In this document: in pieces, positions 55,130-64,000 of the stretch
Layout of the letters: each line of letters begins with the position of its first letter
Position numbering within the stretch: the stretch's first letter is position 1
Source of the DNA: Paracoccus laeviglucosivorans
Lineage (GTDB): Bacteria; Pseudomonadota; Alphaproteobacteria; Rhodobacterales; Rhodobacteraceae
Direction of reading: 5' to 3'
NCBI RefSeq assembly: GCF_900182695.1
Contig: NZ_FXTK01000007.1
Location: 62,001 to 126,000 of the forward strand
Length of the DNA: 64,000 nucleotides
Notes under the pieces: generated by a model
What the model was told of the DNA's origin: nothing
Databases searched by the model: none
Seen by the model: only the letters and a program-made list of their open reading frames with translations
Position numbers and translations under genes: made by a program

Positions 55130-55606
55130 ATGACGATCAAGGCAAAGCCGATCACCGCTGCGGAATTCGCACTTTATGGCGAATTGCTGACGCCGCGCGA
55201 TGCGCCGACCAAGATGATCAACGCGGGCCGTTGCGAACGCCACAACGCGCTGGCGACGGTCGAACGTTTCGGAGGAGAGGCGATCATCTCGATCTTCCGC
55301 TCTGATCCGGTGAGCCTGCCTTACGATTGCGCGCTGTTGGAACGTCATCCGCTTGGCTCGCAAGCCTTCGTGCCGCTTGGGCCGGACCCGTGGCTGTCGG
55401 TGGTGGCCCCCGACGATGGCGGCAAGCCGGGGACACCCATCGCGTTCATCGTGCCTGCGGGCATGGGGGTGAACCTGCGCGCGGGCGTCTGGCATGGCGT
55501 GCTGACCCCCTTGGACCGCGCCGCAGATTTTCTGGTCGTGGACCGCGCAGGCGACGGCGTGAACCTTGAAGAAATCACCATCGCCCCGGTGACGATCACC
55601 GCATGA
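55130..55606 (+). CDS. allA: ureidoglycolate lyase
   Basis: A 158-residue AllA cupin-like enzyme splitting ureidoglycolate to glyoxylate and urea in allantoin breakdown. The family pattern is KPITAAEFALYGELL, SIFRSDPVSLPYDCALLERH, LGSQAFVPLG and GMGVNLRAGVWHGVLTPL. GAGGGGGG precedes the ATG. It follows the MFS gene by 9 nt and overlaps rnhB (ATGA). No allantoinase or allantoicase gene is nearby. Confidence 0.94.
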   Translation: MTIKAKPITAAEFALYGELLTPRDAPTKMINAGRCERHNALATVERFGGEAIISIFRSDPVSLPYDCALLERHPLGSQAFVPLGPDPWLSVVAPDDGGKPGTPIAFIVPAGMGVNLRAGVWHGVLTPLDRAADFLVVDRAGDGVNLEEITIAPVTITA

Positions 55607-56233
55607 ACGGCCCGGACTATTCCCACGAACAGGCCGCAATCCTTGGCGGCGCGCGCTTTGTCGCGGGCGTCGATGAGGTGGGACGGGGGCCGCTGGCCGG
55701 GCCAGTGACGGCGGCGGCGGTGATTCTGGATGTCACCTGCATCCCCGAAGGTCTGAACGACTCCAAGAAGCTGACCGCCAAACGCCGCGACGTGCTCGCC
55801 GCCCAGATCATGGCAAGCTGCGACTGGGCCGTGGGCCATGCAACCGTCGATGAGATCGACGAGTTGAACATCCTGCGCGCCTCGCATCTGGCGATGTGCC
55901 GGGCGATTGCGGGGCTGCGCCAGCGCCCTTGCCTGGCGCTGATCGACGGGAACATGCTGCCGCGCGGGCTGGACCTGCCGGGGCGTGCGGTGGTCAAAGG
56001 CGACGCGCTGTCGCTGTCGATTGCCGCCGCCTCGATCATCGCCAAGATGTTGCGCGATCGCATCATGGTGGATTTGGCGCAACAGCATCCCGGATATGGT
56101 TGGGAAGTTAACGCGGGTTACCCAACGCCCGCGCACAGGCAGGCGCTGCTAGATTTGGGGATAACCCCACATCATAGGCGCAGCTTCGCACCCGTCCACA
56201 ATATCTTGTGTAAACCCCAAACGGCAAGTTGTT

Positions 56234-56235
<2 letters not shown>
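55603..56235 (+). CDS. rnhB: ribonuclease HII
   Basis: It removes ribonucleotides and RNA primers from DNA. It has 210 residues with the catalytic GVDEVGRGPLAGPV, LNDSKKLTAKRR and a later LALIDGN, then SIAAASIIAKMLRD. It overlaps allA by 4 bp and lies 90 bp before ccrM, with which rnhB is often paired in alphaproteobacteria. Confidence 0.97.
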
Positions 56236-57456
<1,221 letters not shown>

Positions 57457-57515
57457 GTTTTCCGGTTCGCCAAGTCCCGATGCTCCGCAAGCTCTGGTGC
57501 GGCCGGGACCGCCTT

Positions 57516-57548
57516 GCCCCGTTCGGCGCTGCCGGGCGGGGCCTTTTT
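57516..57548 (+). terminator. terminator after ccrM
   Basis: GCCCCG (57516-57521) pairs with CGGGGC (57537-57542), followed by CTTTTT. The T tract overlaps the end of the convergent alkB gene. Confidence 0.75.
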
Positions 57549-58683
57549 ACAGCGCGTTGCGCGGCATCGGCAGATCGCCGCGGTTATAGGGCTTCCAATC
57601 CTCGATCTCGGGATAGAATTGCCGCCGCCACGCCCGCACACGCGGGTTCATCCGCCGCCGCCACAGGGGCGGAACCATCGCCATGAAGGTCATTGCCGGA
57701 TAGCCCATCGGCAGCTGCGGTGCCTCCTCATCGGAATAGGTCTGCAGCAGGGGAAAGCGCCGGTCGGGCTTGTAATGATGGTCGGAATGGCGCTGCAGGT
57801 TGATCAGCAGCCAGTTCGTCGCGGTATGCGAGGAGTTCCAGCTGTGGCGCGGCAGCACATGTTCATAGCGGCCATTGCCCAGATGCTTCCGGGTCAGGCC
57901 GTAATGTTCGACGTAATTCGTCAGCTCCAACTGCCAGACAGCCACGAAAGCCTGCCAGACGAACAGACCCAGCCCCCACCAGCCGCCAAGCGCCACGGCC
58001 AGCGCCAGCATCCCCAGTTGCAGCGCGGCGTAGCGCCAGAACGGGTTCCTGCGGTCGAATTTGGACCGCTTGGCGCGTTCCAGCCGCTTTGCCTCGGCCT
58101 GCCATGCGCTTGTGGGGCAATCTGCCAGCACGCGCAGGAAGAAGCGGAAGAAGCCTTCGTTATAGCGGGCCGAGACAGCATCGCGCGGCGTTGCCACCCA
58201 TGAATGGTGCACCAGCAAATGTTCCGTGCGGAAATGCGAATACAGGGTCGAGGCCAGCAGCAGGTCGCCCAGCCAACGCTCGATCGGGTTCTTCTGGTGC
58301 AGCAGTTCATGGGCATAGACGATGCCGATGGTGCCCGAGGCGACGCCGATGCCAAAGAACAGCCCGACGCTTTCCCAGCCGGTCATGCCGCCGCGCATAG
58401 CCCACCAGATGCCGCCAAAGATCATCGCGGCCTGCATCGGGAACCACAGGATGGTGATGGCGCGATACCAGAAAAGCTGCGCCTCGGGCGTTTCGGTATC
58501 GGGGTTTTCTTCGTTCAGGCCCAGAAAACTGTCCAGAACGGTCATCAGATACCAGGCGTAAAGCGGCATCGTCAGGAACCACCAGCCGCCAAAGCGGGCG
58601 GCGACAAAGGCAAGCGGCACCATTCCCAGCGAAAGCCAGAAAGGCAGCGCGTCGATCAGGCGGGCGCGGAAGGCGTTATCCAT
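57547..58683 (-). CDS. alkB: alkane 1-monooxygenase
   Basis: An integral-membrane non-haem diiron hydroxylase of medium-chain alkanes or related chains, 378 residues with about six helices. The histidine boxes are YAHELLHQ, EHLLVHHSW and RHSDHHYKP, plus NYVEHYGL, the AlkB-specific motif. Rubredoxin and its reductase are not in the window. It stands alone, convergent with ccrM. Confidence 0.95.
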   Translation of the reverse strand: MDNAFRARLIDALPFWLSLGMVPLAFVAARFGGWWFLTMPLYAWYLMTVLDSFLGLNEENPDTETPEAQLFWYRAITILWFPMQAAMIFGGIWWAMRGGMTGWESVGLFFGIGVASGTIGIVYAHELLHQKNPIERWLGDLLLASTLYSHFRTEHLLVHHSWVATPRDAVSARYNEGFFRFFLRVLADCPTSAWQAEAKRLERAKRSKFDRRNPFWRYAALQLGMLALAVALGGWWGLGLFVWQAFVAVWQLELTNYVEHYGLTRKHLGNGRYEHVLPRHSWNSSHTATNWLLINLQRHSDHHYKPDRRFPLLQTYSDEEAPQLPMGYPAMTFMAMVPPLWRRRMNPRVRAWRRQFYPEIEDWKPYNRGDLPMPRNAL

Positions 58684-58736
58684 GGTTCAACTATGACGTG
58701 TCTGATGCGGGCTTACCAGCGGGGTCGCGGGCAGGG

Positions 58737-59753
58737 CTATGCGGTTTCGGGCCGGACGAGTGCAAAGGCTTTGCGCATCAGGCCGGGCAGGGCGCTGGGG
58801 CTGAATTCGCGTAGCGGCAGCAAGGTGCCCCGTTCCGGGTTCGCGGTCAACTGCGCGGTCTTTACCGTCAGATCCAGCGCGAAATGCGTGAAAATATGGC
58901 GCACCAGCCCCAGTTCCTGCCAGTCGCCCGCCGCCGGTGGCGGCAGGTCCGATCCGTCCCAACCGGTCGAGGGGAAGGCAAGCGTTCCGCCCAGCAGTCC
59001 TTTTTCAGGCCGCGTTTCCACAAGGATGCTGTCTTGCCCGAAGCCGATCCAGACCGTGCCCACGCGCTGCGGTTTGGCCTTTTTCGGCAGTTTGCGCGGC
59101 AGATCGGCGGCGATGCCCTGCATGCGGGCGGCGCATTCGTCGATGATCGGGCATATGCCGCAGGCGGGGCTGCGCGGGGTGCAGATCGTCGCGCCCAGAT
59201 CCATCATGGCCTGCGCGAAATCGCCGGGCCGCCGGTCTGGCGTCAGCAGCGTCGCCAGCCGCACCAGCTCGGGCTTGCTGGCGGGCAGCGGCGTTTCCAC
59301 CGCAAACAGGCGCGACACCACGCGTTCGACATTGCCATCCACCACGGTTTCCGCGCGTCCAAAGGCGATGGCAGCAATCGCAGCCGAGGTGTAGGGGCCG
59401 ATGCCGGGCAGCGCCGCCAGCCCGTCGCGCGTGTCGGGAAAGCCGCCCATCGCCGCCACGGCCCGCGCACAGGCCAACAGGTTGCGGGCACGGGCGTAAT
59501 AGCCAAGCCCCGCCCATTCCGCCATGACCTGCGCATCGGGCGCCGCGGCAAGGTCGTGGACTGTCGGCCAAAGCGTCGTGAAGCGTTCGAAATACGCCTT
59601 GACCGCCGCGACGGTGGTTTGTTGCAGCATCACCTCGGACAGCCAGACGCGATAGGGGTCGGCCTGCCCCTGCGGCACGCGCCAGGGCAGGCTTCGGGCA
59701 TGACGGTCATACCAATCCAGCAACTGGGCGCTTATCACCCCGAAGTCACGCAA
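58737..59753 (-). CDS. mutY: A/G-specific adenine glycosylase
   Basis: It removes adenine mispaired with 8-oxoguanine. It has 338 residues. The helix-hairpin-helix and catalytic regions are SEVMLQQTTVAAVKAYFERF, LPGIGPYTSAAIAAIAFG and VVDGNVERVVSRLF. The 4Fe-4S cluster cysteines are in CTPRSPACGICPIIDEC. The C-terminal NUDIX-like part recognises 8-oxoG. The start is a TTG at 59751-59753 with GGAGAG 8 nt upstream. It diverges from the DUF721 gene. Confidence 0.95.
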   Translation of the reverse strand: MRDFGVISAQLLDWYDRHARSLPWRVPQGQADPYRVWLSEVMLQQTTVAAVKAYFERFTTLWPTVHDLAAAPDAQVMAEWAGLGYYARARNLLACARAVAAMGGFPDTRDGLAALPGIGPYTSAAIAAIAFGRAETVVDGNVERVVSRLFAVETPLPASKPELVRLATLLTPDRRPGDFAQAMMDLGATICTPRSPACGICPIIDECAARMQGIAADLPRKLPKKAKPQRVGTVWIGFGQDSILVETRPEKGLLGGTLAFPSTGWDGSDLPPPAAGDWQELGLVRHIFTHFALDLTVKTAQLTANPERGTLLPLREFSPSALPGLMRKAFALVRPETA

Positions 59754-59828
59754 TTTTCAGTCTCTCCGCTCTGGCGTCCGGGCGCGGCAGGGGTCACACT
59801 GCACGCCAGACAACCATATGGTCGCTTC

Positions 59829-60386
59829 ATGGCCCCAAGGAAACCCGATACCCCGCCGCGCCGTCGTATGCGCGGATTCGAGGCCGCGTCGTCGCTGGTC
59901 GCGCAGCGGGTGCGTTCCGTGGGCGAAACGCGCGGCTTTGCTGTCGCGCGTTTGCTGACCAACTGGGCCGAGGTGGTCGGCCCCGAGATTGCGGCCCATA
60001 CCCGCCCGGTCAAGATCAGCCACGGCAAAAGCTTCGGCGCTACTCTGACGCTGCTGGTGCCCGGCGCGCGTGCGCCGCTGATCAATATGCAACTGGACGA
60101 TATTCGCGCCAAGGTGAATGCCTGCTACGGCTTCAATGCCGTGTCGCGCATCGCGCTGACCCAGACGGCACCCACGGGCTTTGCCGAAGCGGGCGGCTTT
60201 GCCGAGGCGCAGGCGGGCTTTGCGGGTGCACCCCGCAAGCCGCGCGCCCTCGATCCGCAGACCAATGCCGCCGCCGATGCGCTGGCGCAGGGCTTTGACG
60301 ATCCTGAACTGTCTGCCGCGATGCGTCAGATGGCACTTAACATTCTGTCCCGCCGGGACGCCAACGACCGAAAGGCCAATTCATGA
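59829..60386 (+). CDS. DUF721/DciA domain protein
   Basis: A 185-residue protein with a DUF721 domain (VARLLTNWAEVVGPEIAAHT, RAPLINMQLDDIRAKVNACY). DciA-type proteins load or assist the replicative helicase in bacteria lacking DnaC. The N-terminus is basic and the C-terminus helical. It overlaps dsbA by 4 bp. Confidence 0.85.
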   Translation: MAPRKPDTPPRRRMRGFEAASSLVAQRVRSVGETRGFAVARLLTNWAEVVGPEIAAHTRPVKISHGKSFGATLTLLVPGARAPLINMQLDDIRAKVNACYGFNAVSRIALTQTAPTGFAEAGGFAEAQAGFAGAPRKPRALDPQTNAAADALAQGFDDPELSAAMRQMALNILSRRDANDRKANS

Positions 60387-61057
60387 CCCTCTCTCGCCGC
60401 TTTCTGATCGCAGCCGCCACGGCCGCCATGTCGGTCGCCGCGTTCCAGCCGGCGCTGGCGCAAGAGGCCGCACCCGCCGAACAGGCCCAGACGCAGGAAC
60501 AGATGCCCGAAGGCAAGATCCTGCCCGACATCGTTCTGGGTCAGGAAAGCGCGCCGCTGACCATGGTGGAATATGCCAGCTTCACCTGCCCGCATTGTGC
60601 CGCTTTCCATGCGGAAAACATGCCCAAGCTCAAGGCCGAATATATTGATACCGGCAAGGTCAAGTTCGTCCAGCGCGACGTTTATTTCGACGCGGTGGGC
60701 CTGTGGGCGGGTATCCTTGCCCGCTGCGGCGGAGATGAGAAATACTATCCCGTCGCCGACATGCTGTTTGACGAACAGAAGGTCTGGCTTGACGCCAAGT
60801 CGGGCGATGACATCGCGGCCAACCTGCGCAAGATCGGCGCAAAGGCGGGCATGACCACTGAACAGATGGACGCGTGCTGGGCCGACAAGCAAAAGGTCGC
60901 GGATCTGGTCGCGACGTTCCAAAAGAACGCCACCGCCGACAATGTCGAAGGCACGCCCAGCTTTATCATCGGCGGCGAAAAGGTGCAGAACCAGCCGTGG
61001 GATGACATGAAAAAAGTCATCGACGCCAAGCTGGCCGAAGCTGAAAAGCAGGGTTGA
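60383..61057 (+). CDS. DsbA-family thiol:disulfide oxidoreductase
   Basis: A 224-residue periplasmic protein: a signal peptide ending ALAQ, then a thioredoxin fold with the CPHC active site (Cys69, Cys72), a helical insert and the cis-Pro loop VEGTPSFIIGG. It would form disulfides in exported proteins. It is coupled to the DUF721 gene. A hairpin follows. Confidence 0.93.
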   Translation: MTLSRRFLIAAATAAMSVAAFQPALAQEAAPAEQAQTQEQMPEGKILPDIVLGQESAPLTMVEYASFTCPHCAAFHAENMPKLKAEYIDTGKVKFVQRDVYFDAVGLWAGILARCGGDEKYYPVADMLFDEQKVWLDAKSGDDIAANLRKIGAKAGMTTEQMDACWADKQKVADLVATFQKNATADNVEGTPSFIIGGEKVQNQPWDDMKKVIDAKLAEAEKQG

Positions 61058-61068
61058 TCCCAGCCCGT

Positions 61069-61094
61069 GCCGGGTTCGTCACGACGGACCCGGC
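61069..61094. terminator. convergent hairpin between dsbA-like gene and lpxK
   Basis: GCCGGGTTCGT pairs with ACGGACCCGGC (11 bp with one G-U) around a CACG loop, in the 39-bp convergent spacer. No T tract follows. Confidence 0.55.
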
Positions 61095-61096
61095 TG

Positions 61097-62083
61097 CTAC
61101 AGACCCAGCGCCGCCAGCCTGTCGGTCAGCGGTGCAGGGTCGCGCAATTCCAGCCTGACAGGCAGCGCCAGCACCTGCGGGCGAAAACTGCGCGGCAATC
61201 GGGCCGCATCTTTTTCTGTCGTGACAAGCTGTGCGCCGATCAATCGCGCCTCGGTCTCAAGCCGTGTCAGCAGGGCTTGAGTGAAGGGCTGGTGATCCTC
61301 AAGCGGTTCGGCGCGGGCGACTTCGGCCCCCAGGCCGCGCAAAGTGTCAAAGAATTTCTCGGGGTGGCCGATCCCCGCAAAGGCCAGGACCCGCAGCCCG
61401 GCCCATTCCATCCCGGTTTGCAAAGGTGCCAACGCGCCTTGCAGATGCGGCAGGATCAAACCCGATTGGCGCGCCGCAAAACGCCGCTGCGCCGCGTCAT
61501 CGCCGATCGACAACAGCAGATCAGCCCGCGCCAGACCCACCGACACAGGTTCGCGCAGTGGCCCGGCGGGCAGGCACAGGCCGTTGCCAAAACCCTTGTC
61601 GGCATCGACGACCACCAAGGACAGATCATGGGCCAAGCCGGGGTCCTGGAAGCCGTCATCCAGCAGGATCGCCTGCGCCCCTGCAGCCACCGCAGCCCGT
61701 GCCCCTGCAAGGCGGTCATCCGATACCCAGACCGGCGCGAATGCCGCCATCAGCAACGGCTCATCCCCGACTTCGGCGGCGCGATGCTGCGATTCGCTGA
61801 CCTGAAGCGGCCCTTTTTGCGTGCCGCCATAACCGCGCGATACGATATGCACCGCGACGCCCCGCGTCTGCAAAAGCTGCGCCATCATGATGGTCGTAGG
61901 CGTCTTGCCGGTGCCGCCAGCGTTGATATTGCCCACGCAGATCACCGGAACGCCAAGTTTTTCGCGACGACCGCCCGCGATGCGACGGGCCGTGGCTGCA
62001 GCATAAAGCCTGCCAAAAGGGGCCAGTATCCGCGCCGTTGCGCCGACTGGGCGAAACCAGAAATCGGGTGCGCGGCGGCTCAT
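61097..62083 (-). CDS. lpxK: tetraacyldisaccharide 4'-kinase
   Basis: It phosphorylates the lipid A disaccharide at the inner membrane. It has 328 residues with the LpxK P-loop [28 protein letters not shown] and [11 protein letters not shown]. It overlaps waaA by 4 bp, matching the usual lipid A/Kdo pairing. Confidence 0.96.
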   Translation of the reverse strand: MSRRAPDFWFRPVGATARILAPFGRLYAAATARRIAGGRREKLGVPVICVGNINAGGTGKTPTTIMMAQLLQTRGVAVHIVSRGYGGTQKGPLQVSESQHRAAEVGDEPLLMAAFAPVWVSDDRLAGARAAVAAGAQAILLDDGFQDPGLAHDLSLVVVDADKGFGNGLCLPAGPLREPVSVGLARADLLLSIGDDAAQRRFAARQSGLILPHLQGALAPLQTGMEWAGLRVLAFAGIGHPEKFFDTLRGLGAEVARAEPLEDHQPFTQALLTRLETEARLIGAQLVTTEKDAARLPRSFRPQVLALPVRLELRDPAPLTDRLAALGL

Positions 62084-63315
62084 GCCTTGATCTCCATCAG
62101 GTCGATTACTCCATCAGCGATACGGCGCAGAACAGCGGCGCCCCCCGTGCTGACGGACCACGCATTTTCCGCAAGAATGGCGGCCTGATCGGGCGCCGTG
62201 AGGTCCGACACCGCAGAGATGAGCGCCTCGGGTCCGGTTACAAGTCTTGCGGCCGATGCGCCGTCAAGCTGGACCCATTCCGCCGCATATTGGCCGGGGA
62301 TGGGGCCATGAATGATGGCCGATCCCAACGCTGCCGGTTCGAACGGATGGCGCGGCTGCAACCCGTCGCCGGGCAGAAGCGTGCCGCCCATGAAACAGAC
62401 GGGCGACAGGCGATACCACAGGCCCATTTCATGCGGATCCTCGGCGATCAGGACGTGATCGTCGGGTTCAGGGTCGAAATCCTCGGACCGGGAAATGGCA
62501 GCAAGGCCAAGCGCCTCGATCTCGGCCATGATTTCGGGAACCATGGCGGGGGCGACGCAGCCGAGGATCAGAAGCGCCCGGTGATTGTGGTGCAAGGCGG
62601 CCTGATGCGCGGCAAGGGCTGCCTTGGCTTCGGGCAGGGTCGGGGCCGCAGCCAGCCAGACATGACGCCCGCGCAGGATCTGGGCCAGGGCCGCGCGCTC
62701 AGCCTCATTCGCGTGCAGGGGGGGCAGGGTTTCCGTTACGGGGCCGATCAATTCGACGCGGATGGGGTTTGCGCCAAGCTGTCGCGCCGCCGCTGCGGCT
62801 GTCAGGTCAGGCGCAAGAATGCTGTCGATCCGCGACATCAGGCCGCGATTGATCACACCCCGCCAGGTTCCGGCGCGGTTATAGGCAACCAGCCGCGCTT
62901 CGGCCAGAATGATGGGGATGCCGGCATCGGCCACCCCGGTAATCAGCGCGGCGGGAAGCTGATCGCCCAAAATCAGCAGGATGCGGGGTTGCAGGGTCTT
63001 GATGACCAGCTCGACCGTGGCCGGATCACGCGGGCGCGGCAGGGTCACCGCACGAATGGCGGTCAGGTCGAACCCGTCGGGCAGCGGTGTTCCGGTAAAG
63101 GCGAAACGCAGATTGGGTCTGCGCATCAGCATCGCCCGCACCAGTGCTGCGACCGGCGGTGGGTCATCCGCGCGTTCGGACAGATGCACCATGACCAATG
63201 GCCCATCGCCCGCTGGCGGATCGACCGAATCCGGCGGGTCTTTCCCCAGCGCGGCACGGCGGCGCAGATGCAGCCATAGCGCCAATGAGGAGGTTGTTTT
63301 TCCCGCCGGAGGCAT
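62080..63315 (-). CDS. waaA: Kdo transferase-like protein
   Basis: A 411-residue GT-B enzyme of the WaaA/KdtA family that adds Kdo to lipid A. The C-terminal motif [20 protein letters not shown] then [16 protein letters not shown] is typical, as is [12 protein letters not shown] in the N-domain. The N-terminus departs from the usual HxxSVGE: it reads [14 protein letters not shown], so the acceptor-base glutamate loop is shortened. It precedes lpxK on the same strand. Confidence 0.82.
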   Translation of the reverse strand: MPPAGKTTSSLALWLHLRRRAALGKDPPDSVDPPAGDGPLVMVHLSERADDPPPVAALVRAMLMRRPNLRFAFTGTPLPDGFDLTAIRAVTLPRPRDPATVELVIKTLQPRILLILGDQLPAALITGVADAGIPIILAEARLVAYNRAGTWRGVINRGLMSRIDSILAPDLTAAAAARQLGANPIRVELIGPVTETLPPLHANEAERAALAQILRGRHVWLAAAPTLPEAKAALAAHQAALHHNHRALLILGCVAPAMVPEIMAEIEALGLAAISRSEDFDPEPDDHVLIAEDPHEMGLWYRLSPVCFMGGTLLPGDGLQPRHPFEPAALGSAIIHGPIPGQYAAEWVQLDGASAARLVTGPEALISAVSDLTAPDQAAILAENAWSVSTGGAAVLRRIADGVIDLMEIKA

Positions 63316-63340
63316 CCGCGTCCGCTTCGGTCAGTCGGGC

Positions 63341-63589
63341 TTAGACGCCCAGTTCCTCGGTCGGGCTGACTTCGCGTTCTTCGTCGCGCAGGCGGTGAAG
63401 ATGGGCGATGAAATAGCGGGTATGTGCGCTGTCCACGGTGCGCTGCGCCTCGGCCTTCCAAGCGGCAAAGGCGCTTTCGTAATTGGCGAAAATGCCGACA
63501 ATGTGGATCTTGTCGGTGTCGCGGAATTCGGTGCGGCTGGGGCTGACCAATTCGCCACCGAAAACAAGGTGAAGACGCTGCGCCATCAT
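63341..63589 (-). CDS. DUF4170 domain protein
   Basis: An 82-residue small protein: QRLHLVFGGELVSPSRTEFR, FANYESAFAAWKAEAQRTVD and AHTRYFIAHLHRL. The family is common next to Kdo/lipid A genes in alphaproteobacteria and has no known function. The start is ATG 63589 or 63586; AGGAG lies just upstream. It is 25 bp before waaA. Confidence 0.85.
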   Translation of the reverse strand: MMAQRLHLVFGGELVSPSRTEFRDTDKIHIVGIFANYESAFAAWKAEAQRTVDSAHTRYFIAHLHRLRDEEREVSPTEELGV

Positions 63590-63912
63590 ATTCTCCTGCT
63601 GTCGCGATCCGCGGCGAACCTAGCCGAGGCAGGCGCTGGAACCAAGAGGCATTTCCCCGACATTTCGCATCAAATCGTCGATGCTTGTCATTTGGCCAGC
63701 GGATCATTGCGCCAGACATCATGGTGCGGGCGGCGGGCATTGAATGGCTCTACATCTGGATTTCAGGCGGTATCAGCTCCTGTCTTCCCTCTAACTAGTG
63801 CAAGTATTTACTGTATCTTACACCGTCACGCTCTATCGACACAGATCACCATATAACATACCTATGGGTGGACCAAAGGGTGGACCCATAACGCGTTGGG
63901 GTAAGGTGGACT
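63590..63912. other. 323-bp spacer at a probable island boundary
   Basis: GC falls clearly after about 63780 (TATTTACTGTATCTTACACC and on). No tRNA or other RNA gene was recognised on either strand. Three GGTGGAC repeats lie just before the integrase. A plausible attachment site may be here but could not be placed. Confidence 0.5.
63866..63911 (+). repeat. GGTGGAC direct repeats before the integrase
   Basis: GGGTGGACC occurs at 63866-63874 and 63878-63886, and GGTGGAC at 63905-63911. Repeats of this kind near an integrase can be arm-type binding sites. The last copy also overlaps the ribosome site. Confidence 0.5.
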
Positions 63913-64000
63913 GTGCGAGCAACCAACAGGTTAAGTGCCAAGGGTGCGGCAGCGCTTGGCCGCGGCAAGTATGCAGACGGCGCCGGACTGTGGCTGGTGA
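63913..64000 (+). CDS. tyrosine-type integrase, 5' part only
   Basis: A GTG start with AAGGTGG upstream gives 29 residues before the window ends. They include LSAKGAAALGRGKYADGAGLW, here shortened: the GKYADGAGLWL stretch is the hallmark of the N-terminal arm-binding domain (DUF4102) of P4-type tyrosine recombinases. An in-frame stop at 63889 limits the start. The catalytic domain lies outside the window. Confidence 0.75.
   Translation, partial: MRATNRLSAKGAAALGRGKYADGAGLWLV

Overview
The window reads as chromosomal DNA of a GC-rich alphaproteobacterium of the Rhodobacteraceae/Paracoccaceae type, possibly Paracoccus. The reasons are a CcrM-type GANTC methyltransferase, the flagellar gene order flgB-flgC-fliE-fliQ-flgF-flgG-flgA-flgH-fliL divergent from fliI, a DUF4170 gene beside waaA-lpxK, an extensin-like domain protein, and an ExoY-type priming transferase. 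No rRNA, tRNA, CRISPR array or insertion sequence was recognised.

Layout. About 0-12.6 kb is a compact secondary-metabolite operon: a PKS (KS-AT-KR-DH-ACP-TE), a GT2 glycosyltransferase, an unusual NRPS (formyltransferase, C-domain remnant, A domain with an embedded luciferase-like monooxygenase, PCP) and a 4'-phosphopantetheinyl transferase. A possible structured RNA leader precedes it. About 12.6-21.6 kb is an exopolysaccharide locus: GT4, ExoY, SGNH hydrolase, two GT2 enzymes, a CpsD-like protein with a degenerate P-loop, a Wzz/Wzc-like protein and a Wzx-like flippase. An RTX protein, trhO and the NAD salvage genes pncA-pncB-nadE follow (21.6-27.8 kb). Next come a secreted MORN-repeat protein and a nitrilase-like/GNAT/SnoaL operon (27.9-31.3 kb).

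About 31.4-43.5 kb again concerns surface polysaccharide: a phosphomannomutase-like gene, kpsT-kpsE divergent from kpsM, a large RTX protein, the dTDP-L-rhamnose genes rfbC-B-D-A and a GT2. A partial flagellar cluster covers 43.5-49.5 kb. Then come a Crp/Fnr regulator, two cell-wall proteins, a GntR regulator divergent from an MFS-allA-rnhB-ccrM run, alkB, mutY divergent from DUF721-dsbA, and lpxK-waaA-DUF4170. The last 400 bases drop in GC and begin a tyrosine-type integrase, so a genomic island probably starts at the right edge.

How the genes work together. Much of the window builds or exports cell-surface material: EPS, capsule, rhamnose precursors, lipid A/Kdo, peptidoglycan and secreted repeat proteins. 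The most novel part is the hybrid NRPS-PKS. The ten A-domain specificity positions read DILQMGMIWK, close to the known glycine code DILQLGLIWK. With an intact formyltransferase and no working condensation domain, the NRPS looks like a loading module making an N-formylated, possibly oxidised glycyl starter for a single PKS extension module that carries its own release domain. The product is unknown to me.
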